64,000 nucleotides of DNA from Alphaproteobacteria bacterium (GTDB lineage: Bacteria > Pseudomonadota > Alphaproteobacteria > Caulobacterales > Parvularculaceae), in contig JAUHYK010000002.1 of NCBI GenBank assembly GCA_030426465.1, forward strand, positions 38,240 to 102,239, in the 5' to 3' direction. Shown in pieces: positions 46,139-55,400 of this stretch; the first letter of the stretch is position 1; each line of letters starts with the position of its first letter. Under the pieces are notes generated by a model. That model had not been told where the DNA came from. It saw only the letters and a list, made by a program, of their open reading frames with translations, and ran no database searches. A program made the translations under genes and the position numbers.

Positions 46139-46936
46139 ATGAAGAGACAAATGACCCTTCCCCTCTTTCTTTGTTCCTGCTTCATCGCAACAACCGCCTT
46201 AGCGGAAGAAGAAGAAATGGCGCCATGGTCACAGGCCGACGCCTATAACGATCCTCAGGAAATGGCTGAAGCTCGCAAGGCTGTCTTGAGGGAACATGGC
46301 GCCGGGACAACCTATTATGTGCTTGTCGACCGTTTTGAAGTGCAAACCGGCGAAGGCGATCCGGCGTTGATGCTGGAGGGACAAGCCTGGTGGGGCGGCG
46401 ATCGCAACAAGCTCGCGCTCAAAACCGAAACTGAATATTCCTTCGAAGCGGATGAATTTGAGGAGGCCGAATTTCAGGCTTTGTGGTCGCGCGCCATCAG
46501 TCGCTATTTCGATCTTCAGGCGGGGGTGCGTCATGACTTCAGCCCTGACCCGTCAAGAACCTATGCGACGCTTGGTGTGCAAGGCCTCGCGCCTTACTGG
46601 TTCGAAGTTGATGCGGCGCTGTTCGTCAGCGACAAGGGCGATGTCAGCGCTCGGCTCGAGGCGGAATATGAGCTCATGCTCACTCAACGGCTCATCCTGC
46701 AGCCAAGCGCCGAGGCGGATATTTCGTTCCAAACCGTCGCCCCTCTTGAAATCGGTGAAGGACTTTCCTCCATCGAACTGGGCGCACGCCTGCGCTATGA
46801 AATCAAGCGGGAGTTTGCACCCTATGTCGGCGTCCAGTGGACGCGCGATCTGGGGAACACTGCGGATTTCGCCCGCGCCAACGGCGAGGACCCGTCTGTC
46901 GTCTCTTTCGTCGCTGGGGTCCGGTTCTGGTTTTAA
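46139..46936 (+). CDS. copB: CopB copper resistance outer membrane protein
   Basis: This 265-residue CopB-family protein has a signal peptide (ATTALAEE). The motif MAPWSQADAY opens the mature part. Further conserved parts are YYVLVDRFEVQTGEGD, RAISRYFDLQAGVRHD and the C-terminal VSFVAGVRFWF barrel end. GAGGGG lies 8 bases upstream of the ATG at 46139. It is usually an outer membrane barrel that works with CopA. Unlike the classic CopB, it lacks a long Met-rich repeat. Confidence 0.93.
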   Translation: MKRQMTLPLFLCSCFIATTALAEEEEMAPWSQADAYNDPQEMAEARKAVLREHGAGTTYYVLVDRFEVQTGEGDPALMLEGQAWWGGDRNKLALKTETEYSFEADEFEEAEFQALWSRAISRYFDLQAGVRHDFSPDPSRTYATLGVQGLAPYWFEVDAALFVSDKGDVSARLEAEYELMLTQRLILQPSAEADISFQTVAPLEIGEGLSSIELGARLRYEIKREFAPYVGVQWTRDLGNTADFARANGEDPSVVSFVAGVRFWF

Positions 46937-47115
46937 ATTCGGCGGTGAAAGCAGGCCGCCCGAAGCCCATCTGTTACAAAAAATACCCGCTCAGAAGCCC
47001 CAGCGGATGAACGGAACCAATTTCGTGCGCAAACATACTAGCGCAGTAGCCACTGGTGAGTATTCCTATTGGGGAACCAGACCCGCAAACCGGGCCGACC
47101 GAAGGAATGCGCCTA

Positions 47116-47982
47116 ATGTCCTACGCTGAAATTCACCCTAATTGGGAAACACTTTCCGACAATCTGCTTGACGGTTATTCGCTCGAGATCACGGCGAAGG
47201 ATGTGCCGGCCTTGCGCGAGGCCGCTCCCATGATCGCACCTCAAACACCAATTGCCGTGACCTTCCTTCCCGGCGAGGAAATGAGCGCGCGAATAGCGGC
47301 GGTGAAGGCGGTGCGTGAGCTTGGTTTTGAGCCGATGCCGCATGTGTCGGCGCGCCGGCTGACCTCAGTTGATGTGTTTGAGGACATGATCAAACAGGTG
47401 ACCGCCGAGTCCGGCGTCAAACGGCTCTTTGTGATCGCCGGCGATCCGCCGACGCCGGAAGGTCCTTTTGAAGATTCGCTTCAGGTGATCAAAACCGGCG
47501 TTCTTGAGCAAAATGGCATCAAGGCGATCGGCATCGCCGGCCACCCCGAAGGTCATCCCAATGTCTCGAAAGAGGATCTGTGGGTGTGGATGGAAAACAA
47601 GATCGCCGAAATCCGCCAGCGCGACATGCTTCCGATTATTGTGACGCAATTCGGATTTTCCGCCGACCCGTTCCTGGAATGGCTGGAGGAAATGCGCGCG
47701 CGCGGCATCGACTCTCCGGTGCGCATCGGCGTGCCGGGCCCGGCAGGAATTAAACGGCTCCTTGGCTTCGCCGCCCGTTGCGGCGTCGGCGCCTCAGCTT
47801 CCGTTATGGCGAAATACGGCGTCTCGCTGACCAACCTCATCGGCTCGGCTGGTCCGAACAAACTTGTCGGCACGCTAAAAGACGGGCTCGACTTTGAAAA
47901 GCATGGACGCGTTCGACTTCATTTTTATCCATTTGGCGGCCTTTCCAAAACCGTAGAATGGATCAACGAACATCGCGGCTAG
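47116..47982 (+). CDS. metF: Methylenetetrahydrofolate reductase-like enzyme (MetF)
   Basis: This 288-residue protein has the MTHFR TIM-barrel pattern: SLEITAKD, HVSARR, VIAGDPP, GIAGHPEGHP and TQFGFSAD. It is of normal MetF length. The ATG at 47116 has GAAGGA nine bases upstream. The usual role is 5,10-methylene-THF reduction to 5-methyl-THF. In aromatic O-demethylation the same enzyme type can run in reverse to regenerate THF for LigM. In this window the LigM-like gene is about 20 kb away, so the link is metabolic rather than operonic. Confidence 0.85.
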   Translation: MSYAEIHPNWETLSDNLLDGYSLEITAKDVPALREAAPMIAPQTPIAVTFLPGEEMSARIAAVKAVRELGFEPMPHVSARRLTSVDVFEDMIKQVTAESGVKRLFVIAGDPPTPEGPFEDSLQVIKTGVLEQNGIKAIGIAGHPEGHPNVSKEDLWVWMENKIAEIRQRDMLPIIVTQFGFSADPFLEWLEEMRARGIDSPVRIGVPGPAGIKRLLGFAARCGVGASASVMAKYGVSLTNLIGSAGPNKLVGTLKDGLDFEKHGRVRLHFYPFGGLSKTVEWINEHRG

Positions 47983-48060
47983 AACGCTTTCCCAACCGAG
48001 AGAATTTCGAAAAGGCGACGTTGTCAGGCAACCTGCGCCGCGCCTCATAGCGCTGCACGG

Positions 48061-49230
48061 TTATAACGGAAGGCCGACATAGTTCTCGGCCACCGTTTTT
48101 TGCGCCGCCTCAGACGATGCTATGTAATCCAGCTCAGCCACTTGCACACGCCGGTCAAAAGCGCTGTCGGTCGGGAAACGATGCATCAGCATTGTTAGCT
48201 GCCAGGAAAAACGTTCCGATTTCCAAACGCGCGCCAGCGCTTTTTGCGAGTAAGCCTCGATACCCGCGCTATCATTCTTTTTAAACCAGGCGATCAATGC
48301 GCGGGAAAGATACCGAACGTCTGAAGCTGCAAGGTTGAGCCCCTTCGCTCCGGTTGGCGGGACGATATGCGCCGAGTCGCCCGCGAGGAAAAGCGATCCA
48401 TAACGCATAGGCTCAAAAACAAAAGAACGCAGCGGTGCGATGGATTTCTCCAAAGCCGGCCCTCGCGTGACCTGCCCCGCCGCTTCAGGCGGCAGGCGCA
48501 AACACAACTCATCCCAAAGCCGCTCATCCGGCCAGTCTTCAACTTTATCCGTCAACGGAACCTGAATATAATAACGGCTGCGGGTCGGCGACCGCATGGA
48601 CGCTAACGCAAAGCCATGTTCATGATTGGCGTAAATAAGTTCATGATTGCAAGGCGGCACATCGGACAGAATGCCGAGCCAGCCAAAAGGATAGATTTTT
48701 TCCAATCCACCGCCGCTTGTCGCCGGAATGGCCTGCCTCGACGGACCATGAAATCCATCACAACCGGCGATATAGCGCGCCTCAATACGGCGCTTCGCTC
48801 CATCCTTCATGTAGGTTACAGCAGGTGCGTCACCAGTAATATCGTGAAGCGCGACATCGGCCGCCTCCCAGATAATCTCAAGACCTCTTTCTGGCGCCGC
48901 GTCGATAAGGTCCTTGGTCAGTTCAGTCTGCCCGTAGACCATGACGTCGGCGCCGACGAGCGCACGCATGTCGATCCTGACCAACCGCTCACCATAGGCA
49001 AGGTTGAAACCGCCATGAGGCAATCCCTCGCTGCGCATGCGCGCCGCGACATCAAGCTCATCAAGAATGTCTGTCGTCACCGTTTCGAGCACACCCGCGC
49101 GAATGCGAGACAAAACATGTTCCTGCGATTGCCGCTCGATAATGACGGCGGCTATTCCCGCTCGCTTGAGCAAATGCCCCAGCATCAGGCCTGCAGGGCC
49201 CGATCCAATAATTACAACCTGAGTTTTCAT
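48061..49230 (-). CDS. pobA: 4-hydroxybenzoate 3-monooxygenase
   Basis: This 389-residue flavoprotein has the length and order of PobA. It has FAD motif GSGPAG (9-14), SRIRAGVLE near 41-49, CDGFHGPSR near 155 and a second FAD segment LFLAGDSAHIVPPTGAKGLN. It hydroxylates 4-hydroxybenzoate to protocatechuate with NAD(P)H and oxygen. It is divergent from an AraC-type regulator. The cupins at 31-32 kb could supply its substrate. No protocatechuate cleavage gene is seen nearby. Confidence 0.95.
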   Translation of the reverse strand: MKTQVVIIGSGPAGLMLGHLLKRAGIAAVIIERQSQEHVLSRIRAGVLETVTTDILDELDVAARMRSEGLPHGGFNLAYGERLVRIDMRALVGADVMVYGQTELTKDLIDAAPERGLEIIWEAADVALHDITGDAPAVTYMKDGAKRRIEARYIAGCDGFHGPSRQAIPATSGGGLEKIYPFGWLGILSDVPPCNHELIYANHEHGFALASMRSPTRSRYYIQVPLTDKVEDWPDERLWDELCLRLPPEAAGQVTRGPALEKSIAPLRSFVFEPMRYGSLFLAGDSAHIVPPTGAKGLNLAASDVRYLSRALIAWFKKNDSAGIEAYSQKALARVWKSERFSWQLTMLMHRFPTDSAFDRRVQVAELDYIASSEAAQKTVAENYVGLPL

Positions 49231-49310
49231 CTTTGGAAGCCTCTAATTCCTGAGAAACGCCCAGCGGGACGTCTTTAATTGTATTTTACATTCACATTCT
49301 CCTGCCCAGA

Positions 49311-50303
49311 ATGGATTATTCCGGCCAATTATTGTATTTTTCGCTCATGGAAATGACGCCCCGCTCCCAAAACCTCAAATCTCCGCGGGCGCCTCAGCCG
49401 GAGATTTACGCACTTTACGGAGAGCAGCCCGGAGATTTCGGGATAGAGGATCTGCATATTGAAGATATCGACGCGCGCGCTCGCCTGCATGATTGGAAAA
49501 TCTTGCCCCATGCTCATTCTGGGATGATGCAGTTTATCTACATCTCTGAAGGGGGCGCAGAAGCAATAGTGGAAGACCGCATTACCCCGCTCAGAAGCGG
49601 CGATCTCTTCTTCATTCCTGAAGGTGTAATCCACAGCTTTGATTTTCAGGATGGGACGATTGGCTGGGTGTTATCTGTCGATAGCCCGTTCTTGAAAACC
49701 GCCAGTTTCCGTTCCTTAAGAGATCTTTTTTTTGGTCGGATGTTTTCCGTAAGCAAACTAATTTTAGATGCGAAGCGCAAGCAAGAAGCCGATACATTAT
49801 TCGAATGCCTGCACAAAGAATTTATTGGCTCTCGCGAAGGCCGGCGCGCCATGCTGGAATGTTTGACCCAGGCATTATTGATATTGACCATACGCGAGAT
49901 GCCGCGACTGAAAGGGACAGGCACAGAACCGCTCAACGGCGCACGCATAGCGACTGCATATCGCGATTTGATCAACAGAAGATTTTACGACCACTGGTCG
50001 GTCGCGGACTATGCCAGCGCCCTATCTGTGAGCCCGTCACAACTCACAAGAATATGCCGTTTACATGTTGGAAAATCGCCTGCTGCGCTTATCCACGCCC
50101 GAATACTATTGGAAGCGCAGCGAATGCTTCGCTATACCGAAGCGCCCGCTGCACAAATTGCGTTTGAGTTAGGCTATCAGGACCCGGCTTACTTCTCGCG
50201 GTTTTTCAAAAGACTAGCTGGCGTCACACCGCGCCAGTACCGGCTCCAGAGCCGCAATCGCAACCTCAAGCCTGAAAAATCAAACTATCCACATCACGGA
50301 TAA
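49311..50303 (+). CDS. pobR: AraC-family activator, PobR-type
   Basis: This 330-residue protein has an N-terminal cupin sensor (HAHSGMMQFIYISEGGAE, FIPEGVIHSF) and a C-terminal AraC double helix-turn-helix (YASALSVSPSQLTRICRLHVGKSPAALI and IAFELGYQDPAYFSRFFKR). The position divergent from pobA and the fold match AraC-type PobR activators that respond to 4-hydroxybenzoate. The start is uncertain: the ATG at 49347 is another option. Confidence 0.82.
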   Translation: MDYSGQLLYFSLMEMTPRSQNLKSPRAPQPEIYALYGEQPGDFGIEDLHIEDIDARARLHDWKILPHAHSGMMQFIYISEGGAEAIVEDRITPLRSGDLFFIPEGVIHSFDFQDGTIGWVLSVDSPFLKTASFRSLRDLFFGRMFSVSKLILDAKRKQEADTLFECLHKEFIGSREGRRAMLECLTQALLILTIREMPRLKGTGTEPLNGARIATAYRDLINRRFYDHWSVADYASALSVSPSQLTRICRLHVGKSPAALIHARILLEAQRMLRYTEAPAAQIAFELGYQDPAYFSRFFKRLAGVTPRQYRLQSRNRNLKPEKSNYPHHG

Positions 50304-50322
50304 ACGGCAAAGCCGGTTCCGC

Positions 50323-50577
50323 TCAGTTAATCTCCGGAAAACACTGGGCGCCAATACTCTTCAGCTCGTCCGACGCATCGCTGTCCCAATCGGTGACGGC
50401 AAGATACTCTTCCGCCTGCTCATCCGTCATCGCGTCCACGAAACATGTGCATTGGCCTTCAGGATCCGGCGAGCCAAGCGGTCCGACGACAGCGACACAT
50501 TTTTCCATGACTTCACCGGCGGATACGCTTGTTGATATCAAAAGCGCGCCGATCACAATCGTGATTGTTCTTTTCAT
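50323..50577 (-). CDS. Small secreted protein with four cysteines
   Basis: This 84-residue protein has a signal peptide (residues 1-20, ending SVSA). A short acidic domain with four cysteines (EKCVAV, QCTCFVDAM, AQCFPE) follows. A strong AAAGGGAGA ribosome site supports it. I do not recognise the family; two disulfides are plausible. It is convergent with the AraC-type gene and has no clear partner. Confidence 0.7.
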   Translation of the reverse strand: MKRTITIVIGALLISTSVSAGEVMEKCVAVVGPLGSPDPEGQCTCFVDAMTDEQAEEYLAVTDWDSDASDELKSIGAQCFPEIN

Positions 50578-50783
50578 TAGATGTCTCCCTTTATGCCTGC
50601 CGACTTAATCGACGGTGTTGGCAATAACTTTTTTGGCCTTGATTTGAATTGAGAACGCAACAAAATTCGTATTCGAATTTTTTCTTGATTTCCGAAATCG
50701 TATGCTTGGACTTGGCTGCTGTCAAACATACTCATGCCTGTATTGGCGGTCCATATCACGTATTATCTGTACAGAAACAAACA

Positions 50784-51605
50784 TCACTTACGCAATTCGG
50801 CCAGAAACGCGCTAATGACGGCGTTAAAGCATTCAGGATTGCATAGATTACAAACATGCCCCGCATTTTCGACCGTCGCCCGCCGCGAATTGGCGGCCCC
50901 ATAAGCGATCGCATCGGCGACCAATTGGCGCCACGGCGTTTCCTGATCTCCAGTCACGGCTAAAATTGGCGCTTGAATTCTATCAAGCGCGTCTGGGCCA
51001 ACGCCAAAAGATGGTGATGGCGGCGCGCAAAGGTCACGCCCATCATAAAAATTCAACATATCCTTCATGAGCCTTTCGGCATCAGGATTGGGACTCTGCA
51101 TCAGCGGGTGTTTACGCCATCGTTCACGCATCTCCTCGATCTTGCCCGCCTCAATCAGCGAGCGATAAAGACCCAGCGGTATTTGCTCCTCCAGCTTTGG
51201 CGTCGGCTTGAAACCGGCAAGCCCTGCGCCTTCCAGAATTAAACCGGTGGTGCGTTCGGGGTGACGAATTGCAAATTCCAGCGCAATCCGGCCCGCCTGA
51301 GACATGCCGACAACCACACTGCCTTGCAGCGAGAAAAACTCTTGAACCGCGATGATGTCATCGGGCTCGAGATGCAGGCCGGCTGGCGCTGTAGAATGAC
51401 CGAAACCGCGCCGATCCAACGCAATAACCGCATGACGCCCCGCCAAAGCTTCCATCTGCGGCGCCCACATATGCCGGTCGAGCGTCCAGCCATGCAGAAA
51501 TACGATGGGCGGGCGGGCGTTCGCGGAAATATCGCCCCGCAGCTCGGCCGCCAATGCTCCACCCGTTACAGGGATTTTCACAATTTCGATCGATGCGCCG
51601 GTCAT
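50784..51605 (-). CDS. Alpha/beta hydrolase (enol-lactonase/ring-fission hydrolase-like)
   Basis: This hydrolase of about 273 residues has an HGW oxyanion segment (FLHGWTLDRHMW), a nucleophile Ser102 in GMSQAG, and Asp and His near residues 221 and 253 (GDQETP; NAGHVCN). The ATG at 51605 is chosen; a GTG at 51614 is in frame. It is the last gene of the TonB receptor-WrbA-VOC-hydrolase series on one strand. Hydrolysis of a ring-cleavage product or lactone fits that context. Confidence 0.85.
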   Translation of the reverse strand: MTGASIEIVKIPVTGGALAAELRGDISANARPPIVFLHGWTLDRHMWAPQMEALAGRHAVIALDRRGFGHSTAPAGLHLEPDDIIAVQEFFSLQGSVVVGMSQAGRIALEFAIRHPERTTGLILEGAGLAGFKPTPKLEEQIPLGLYRSLIEAGKIEEMRERWRKHPLMQSPNPDAERLMKDMLNFYDGRDLCAPPSPSFGVGPDALDRIQAPILAVTGDQETPWRQLVADAIAYGAANSRRATVENAGHVCNLCNPECFNAVISAFLAELRK

Positions 51606-51650
51606 AAAACTCACGCATGCAAAACAGGATGAAACCGCAAGGGGAGTTAT

Positions 51651-52184
51651 TTAGCGATATACATTGTTGTTTGTATAATCGCCTTCCAACCAGCGCTTTA
51701 ATTCCGAATGCGCCTTACCGCGCCATTCATCGGCCCGCTCTGTCGCCTCAGGCAAGTCCAGAACAAATTCGACAATCATCCCATTCGGATCAACAACATA
51801 GACTGATCGGCAATAGCCATGCTCCAGCACATAGGTGCGTGGCTCCTCAATTCCGGCCGCCGCGATGCGCTCTTCCATCGCCTGTTGCGTCTCCGCATCG
51901 ACATTAAGAGCGATATGATTGAAAGGAGATGACGGTATTTTGGGCCCAAACAAGTCCTGATCTTCGGGGCTTGCGAACTGAAAGAATGCGAGCGCGCTGT
52001 TATCACCAAGCCCGAAGAAGCAGTGAATATATGTACGCTCAGCGCCAAAGAGCATATCTTTTTCACACCAGGTCGCGACCAGCGGCAGGCCCAGCACATC
52101 CTCGTAAAATTTGCGCGTCGCCTCCATATCCCGGGTCACATACGCAGTATGATGCAACCGGCTTGGCAGGGATCCTTTCGCCAT
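51651..52184 (-). CDS. VOC-fold protein, dioxygenase/glyoxalase-like
   Basis: This 177-residue protein has the extradiol dioxygenase/glyoxalase I fold. The possible 2-His-1-Glu metal site is His12, His90 and Glu139 (LHHTAYVTRDM, FNHIALNVD, NGMIVEFVLD). GAGGAG precedes the ATG at 52184; a longer frame to 52229 is not needed. It sits between WrbA and the hydrolase with short gaps. Ring cleavage of a (hydro)quinone-type compound is inferred, not shown. Confidence 0.85.
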   Translation of the reverse strand: MAKGSLPSRLHHTAYVTRDMEATRKFYEDVLGLPLVATWCEKDMLFGAERTYIHCFFGLGDNSALAFFQFASPEDQDLFGPKIPSSPFNHIALNVDAETQQAMEERIAAAGIEEPRTYVLEHGYCRSVYVVDPNGMIVEFVLDLPEATERADEWRGKAHSELKRWLEGDYTNNNVYR

Positions 52185-52229
52185 AATTCTCGTCTCCTCT
52201 CGTGGGATTACCTGAATATGTCCCAACAA

Positions 52230-52832
52230 TTACGCAGCCAGGCGTGCGGCGATTTCCGCCACATGCCGTCCTTGAAATCTTGCGCCTTCCAACTCGTTGT
52301 CGCTCGGCATTCGTGCGCCGTCACCGCCCGTGATGGTCGTCGCTCCATAGGGTGTGCCGCCGCTCAACTCGCTCATGATCGAGGCTCCTTCCCACGTATA
52401 GGGAAGACCGACAATCACCATTCCATGATGCAAAAGCGTCGTGTGAAATGATGTAATCGTCGTTTCCTGACCGCCATGCTGGCTCGCCGTCGATGTAAAC
52501 ACACTGCCGACCTTGCCGACCAGCGCTCGCGACATCCACAAGCCTCCGGTCTGATCCAGAAAGTTTCGCATTTGCGCCGCCATATTGCCGAAGCGTGTTG
52601 GCGTTCCGAATATGATCGCATCGTAATTTCCGAGCTCCGCCGGATCGGCGAATGGCGCCTCCTGATCCGTTTTCATGCCGGAGTCGGCGGCGACCTTTTC
52701 AGAGACCAGTTCCGGCGTACGTTTCACGTCAACAGAAACGCCTGAAACAGAGGCGGCGCCTTCCGCAACGGCTCTGGCCATCTGTTCTATGTGTCCATAA
52801 CTCGAGTAATAAAGCACCAGAACCTTGGTCAA
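52230..52832 (-). CDS. wrbA: WrbA NAD(P)H:quinone oxidoreductase
   Basis: This 200-residue flavodoxin-fold protein has the WrbA pattern: [15 protein letters not shown] (FMN phosphate loop), [25 protein letters not shown] and the [12 protein letters not shown] segment. The family reduces quinones to hydroquinones with two electrons. It lies 125 bases downstream of the TonB receptor and 45 bases upstream of the VOC gene on the same strand. Its job here may be to keep a hydroquinone ready for ring cleavage. Confidence 0.94.
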   Translation of the reverse strand: MTKVLVLYYSSYGHIEQMARAVAEGAASVSGVSVDVKRTPELVSEKVAADSGMKTDQEAPFADPAELGNYDAIIFGTPTRFGNMAAQMRNFLDQTGGLWMSRALVGKVGSVFTSTASQHGGQETTITSFHTTLLHHGMVIVGLPYTWEGASIMSELSGGTPYGATTITGGDGARMPSDNELEGARFQGRHVAEIAARLAA

Positions 52833-52884
52833 CTGTCTCTCCTCATCAAACCACCATTACGGAGGTTTCGTTTTACGCAGCTAA

Positions 52885-52940
52885 GCCGGCGCAAGCCGCG
52901 CCGGCGAAAACCTGACGAGACGGGCTAAAGCGCCCGTCTC
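52885..52940 (-). terminator. Two hairpins between TonB receptor and wrbA (terminator/attenuator)
   Basis: A 9-bp stem (GAGACGGGC/GCCCGTCTC, 52917-52940) is followed on the minus strand by GTCAGGTTTT. A second 8-bp stem (GCCGGCGC/GCGCCGGC, 52885-52905) comes next. The T-run is short and not immediate, so partial termination is likelier than a full stop. Confidence 0.55.
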
Positions 52941-52957
52941 AGTGAATTCGGACCGCG

Positions 52958-55216
52958 TTAAAAGCGGACCGTCAAATCAACACCCCAACGCATGGGTTGC
53001 GCCTTGAACAGAAAACCGCCCGGCGAATATTCAGTGTTATATTCTTTGTCGAAGAGGTTTCTCGACCAGAACATCAGCGACCATTGATCATTGGTGATCC
53101 CCGCACGGAGATTTACGAGGTCCACAGGGTCGCGTTCAACCGGGAAAGCGTCAAGCGCAAGTTCAGGCGCGCTGAAGGGGATGGTAAAAGTTGTGTCGCC
53201 AAGACGATTGTAATCAACACGCACAAGCGCATCGACATCGCCCCATATCGGCGCGCGATACTCAGCGCCAATATTGACGGTGTATTCTGACACTAATGGC
53301 GCAGCCGCGCCAATGGCTACAGGATCAGGGAATTCAGTGATTTCACTGTCCGTGTAGCCAAAGCCGGCATTGAACGAGAGATTTTCAGTCAGGTTTGCGT
53401 TGAGCTCAACATCAAAGCCTTTGTACTCCACCTCGTCGATATTGCCGAGATTTTGCGTTGAGTTCGCCGCGATAAAGACAAAGAAGTAAGTGCCTTCGGC
53501 CTTGGTGAAGTAGCCGCTGGCGTTGAGATTGACACGGCCATCCATGAAGCTCGACTTGAAGCCCGCTTCATATGTATTGGCGGTTTCCTGATCGAAGAGA
53601 TCCCCGACATTGAAAAAGCCGCTGGCGTCCGCCAACCCGCCAACGCCAGTCTGGTTGAAGCCGCCGCTGCGGAAACCGCGGCTATAGCTTGCAAACAGCG
53701 TCAAGTCGTCGGTAGGCGTGTAGCGCAGGACCGCCTGCGGCTGCCAATCGTCCCATGTGTTTTCCCTGACAACGCCCGTGCTGCAATCAGGGCCGGGCGT
53801 GCAAGGAAGGAACGCCGCCGGTGTGAGCGTAGTGTTCTCGCGCTTGTCATGGTCATAGCGAAGGTTCAACGACAATTCGAGATTATCAAGAATGTCAAAA
53901 GAGGTGTTGAGATAAACCGCCCATGCAAACTGATCCTGACTGTCGGCGAGGAACGTCAGCTGTGGATGCGCGGGGTCTGTGCTCGGCGTGCGATAGACCG
54001 GAATCACTCCTGTACCGGTGTCAATCTGGTTGCCTGTTGAGATGTACCGATCTGTGACATAAATTTGCCCGCCCGCCATCCAGCGGAAGCGATTGTCCGA
54101 AGGCGACGTAAAACGCAGTTCCTGGGTGAAGGTTTCAACGTCCAAAAACTGTGTCTGGCTGAAATTGAACCCGACCCGGTTGATAGGGAACGGCCCAAAG
54201 GGATCGAACGGATAGCCGTCGCCGGTCAGGAGTTCTTCGACGCTGTTGAAACCGGTGATGGACGTAAAGGCGCCGTATGACGTTTCATAATTGAGTTTCA
54301 ACGCGGCGTCGTAGATGTCGCGCTCATTGACGCCCGAATTGTTGAGATTGATCGGGCGGTCAGTGAAGTTAGGGTTATTGAAATTCGGGTCGGAAAAATC
54401 CGGAATCACATAATAGAGCGCGCGCGTGTCGAGCAGATCCGCAGAAAGGCGCAGGTCTGCGCTGAAATTATCCGTGGGCTCATAAAGGAACGAAACGCGA
54501 GCGTTCAAATCCTCAACAGGATCGACATTTTCCTCAGCGCTCGCATCAGCCGTATTGACGTTATTCAAAAAGCCTTCCGTATCGCGCCATGAAACCGCGC
54601 CGCGCATGTAGAAATTCTCAGCGAGCGGCACATTTAGCGCGCCCTGAAGCTTGTAGCCGGGACCCGATTCATAACCTGCGGTGACCCGGCCCTCGAATTC
54701 ATCGCTCGGTTTTTTTGTGGTGATGACAATCGCGCCGCCGATCGCGTTTCGTCCATACAGCGCACCTTGCGGGCCCTTCAAAACTTCGATCTGTTCGATA
54801 TCGATGAGCGCCTGGTTGAACTGCGCTGGCTGAGTCATCGGGACGCCGTCGACAACAATCGCTGCGGACGGTTCACTGTTACGCGCTTGTGAGATGCCGC
54901 GAATGACGAGAAAGCTCGTGCCGGCGTTCTGTGTTTCAACAAAAGTGACGTTCGGAATCTGCTCGATAAAATCCGCAGGCCGTTCGATGCCGCGGTTTTG
55001 TATCGCCGTTGAATTCAGAACTGTAACCTGCGCCGGCACGTCCTGAATGGATTCGTCGCGCCGCCGCGCGGTGACGACAATCTGATCACCCGAAGACGAC
55101 GCACGATCCATGCCCTCATCTGTTCCCGGCTGCGCGAAAGCAAGCGCCGGCGTGCACAATGTTGCTAAAGCGGTTGCGCGCAGCAGCGCGCGCGCATGTT
55201 TCGATGCAATGCCCAT
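52958..55216 (-). CDS. TonB-dependent outer membrane receptor
   Basis: This 752-residue receptor has a signal peptide (PALAFAQ), then a plug with QIVVTARRRDESIQDVPAQVTVL, IEVLKGPQGALYGRNAIGGAIV and a barrel ending DLTVRF. This form is typical of the large alphaproteobacterial receptors for organic nutrients. It is first in a series with wrbA, a VOC gene and a hydrolase. Its promoter carries the twin TTCG-N5-CGAA operator also found ahead of the CoA-transferase gene, so it probably imports the pathway's substrate. Confidence 0.95.
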   Translation of the reverse strand: MGIASKHARALLRATALATLCTPALAFAQPGTDEGMDRASSSGDQIVVTARRRDESIQDVPAQVTVLNSTAIQNRGIERPADFIEQIPNVTFVETQNAGTSFLVIRGISQARNSEPSAAIVVDGVPMTQPAQFNQALIDIEQIEVLKGPQGALYGRNAIGGAIVITTKKPSDEFEGRVTAGYESGPGYKLQGALNVPLAENFYMRGAVSWRDTEGFLNNVNTADASAEENVDPVEDLNARVSFLYEPTDNFSADLRLSADLLDTRALYYVIPDFSDPNFNNPNFTDRPINLNNSGVNERDIYDAALKLNYETSYGAFTSITGFNSVEELLTGDGYPFDPFGPFPINRVGFNFSQTQFLDVETFTQELRFTSPSDNRFRWMAGGQIYVTDRYISTGNQIDTGTGVIPVYRTPSTDPAHPQLTFLADSQDQFAWAVYLNTSFDILDNLELSLNLRYDHDKRENTTLTPAAFLPCTPGPDCSTGVVRENTWDDWQPQAVLRYTPTDDLTLFASYSRGFRSGGFNQTGVGGLADASGFFNVGDLFDQETANTYEAGFKSSFMDGRVNLNASGYFTKAEGTYFFVFIAANSTQNLGNIDEVEYKGFDVELNANLTENLSFNAGFGYTDSEITEFPDPVAIGAAAPLVSEYTVNIGAEYRAPIWGDVDALVRVDYNRLGDTTFTIPFSAPELALDAFPVERDPVDLVNLRAGITNDQWSLMFWSRNLFDKEYNTEYSPGGFLFKAQPMRWGVDLTVRF

Positions 55217-55291
55217 CCCAATTCCTCCCGTAGAGTATCGTTCTTCGCCGGGCGGTTTCCGCCTCTTTCAGCCAACGATTCTTATGGCGGC

Positions 55292-55319
55292 ATGGTAAAA
55301 CTTCGTAAATCGAAGTCAA
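55292..55319 (-). promoter_or_regulatory. Candidate promoter of the TonB receptor operon
   Basis: On the minus strand TTGACT is followed after 16 bases by TACCAT. The -35 sits in the linker and inner arm of the twin operator, so regulator binding would block or aid RNA polymerase directly. Confidence 0.45.
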
Positions 55320-55333
55320 GTTCGATATTCGAA
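55302..55333. promoter_or_regulatory. Twin IclR-type operator, TonB receptor promoter
   Basis: Two palindromes TTCG-N5-CGAA lie 19 bp apart, joined by GTCAAG. Every non-N position, including the linker core CAAG, is identical to the site at 57573-57604. It lies 85 bases upstream of the receptor start. Confidence 0.75.
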
Positions 55334-55400
55334 GTTTCGAATGAGGCGCAAAAAGACAGGTGAGCCTTAGGGCCCCGTTAGTCCCCTGAAAAAAATGGGA

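Noticed and set aside
46937-47115. Partial likeness to a cobalamin riboswitch upstream of the MetF-like gene (GCCACTGG, then GGGGAA; GGTGAAA further up)
   Set aside because: The elements are not in the full consensus order and a proper B12 box is missing. An Infernal search with RF00174 and the SAM-II model would decide; I do not report it as a feature.
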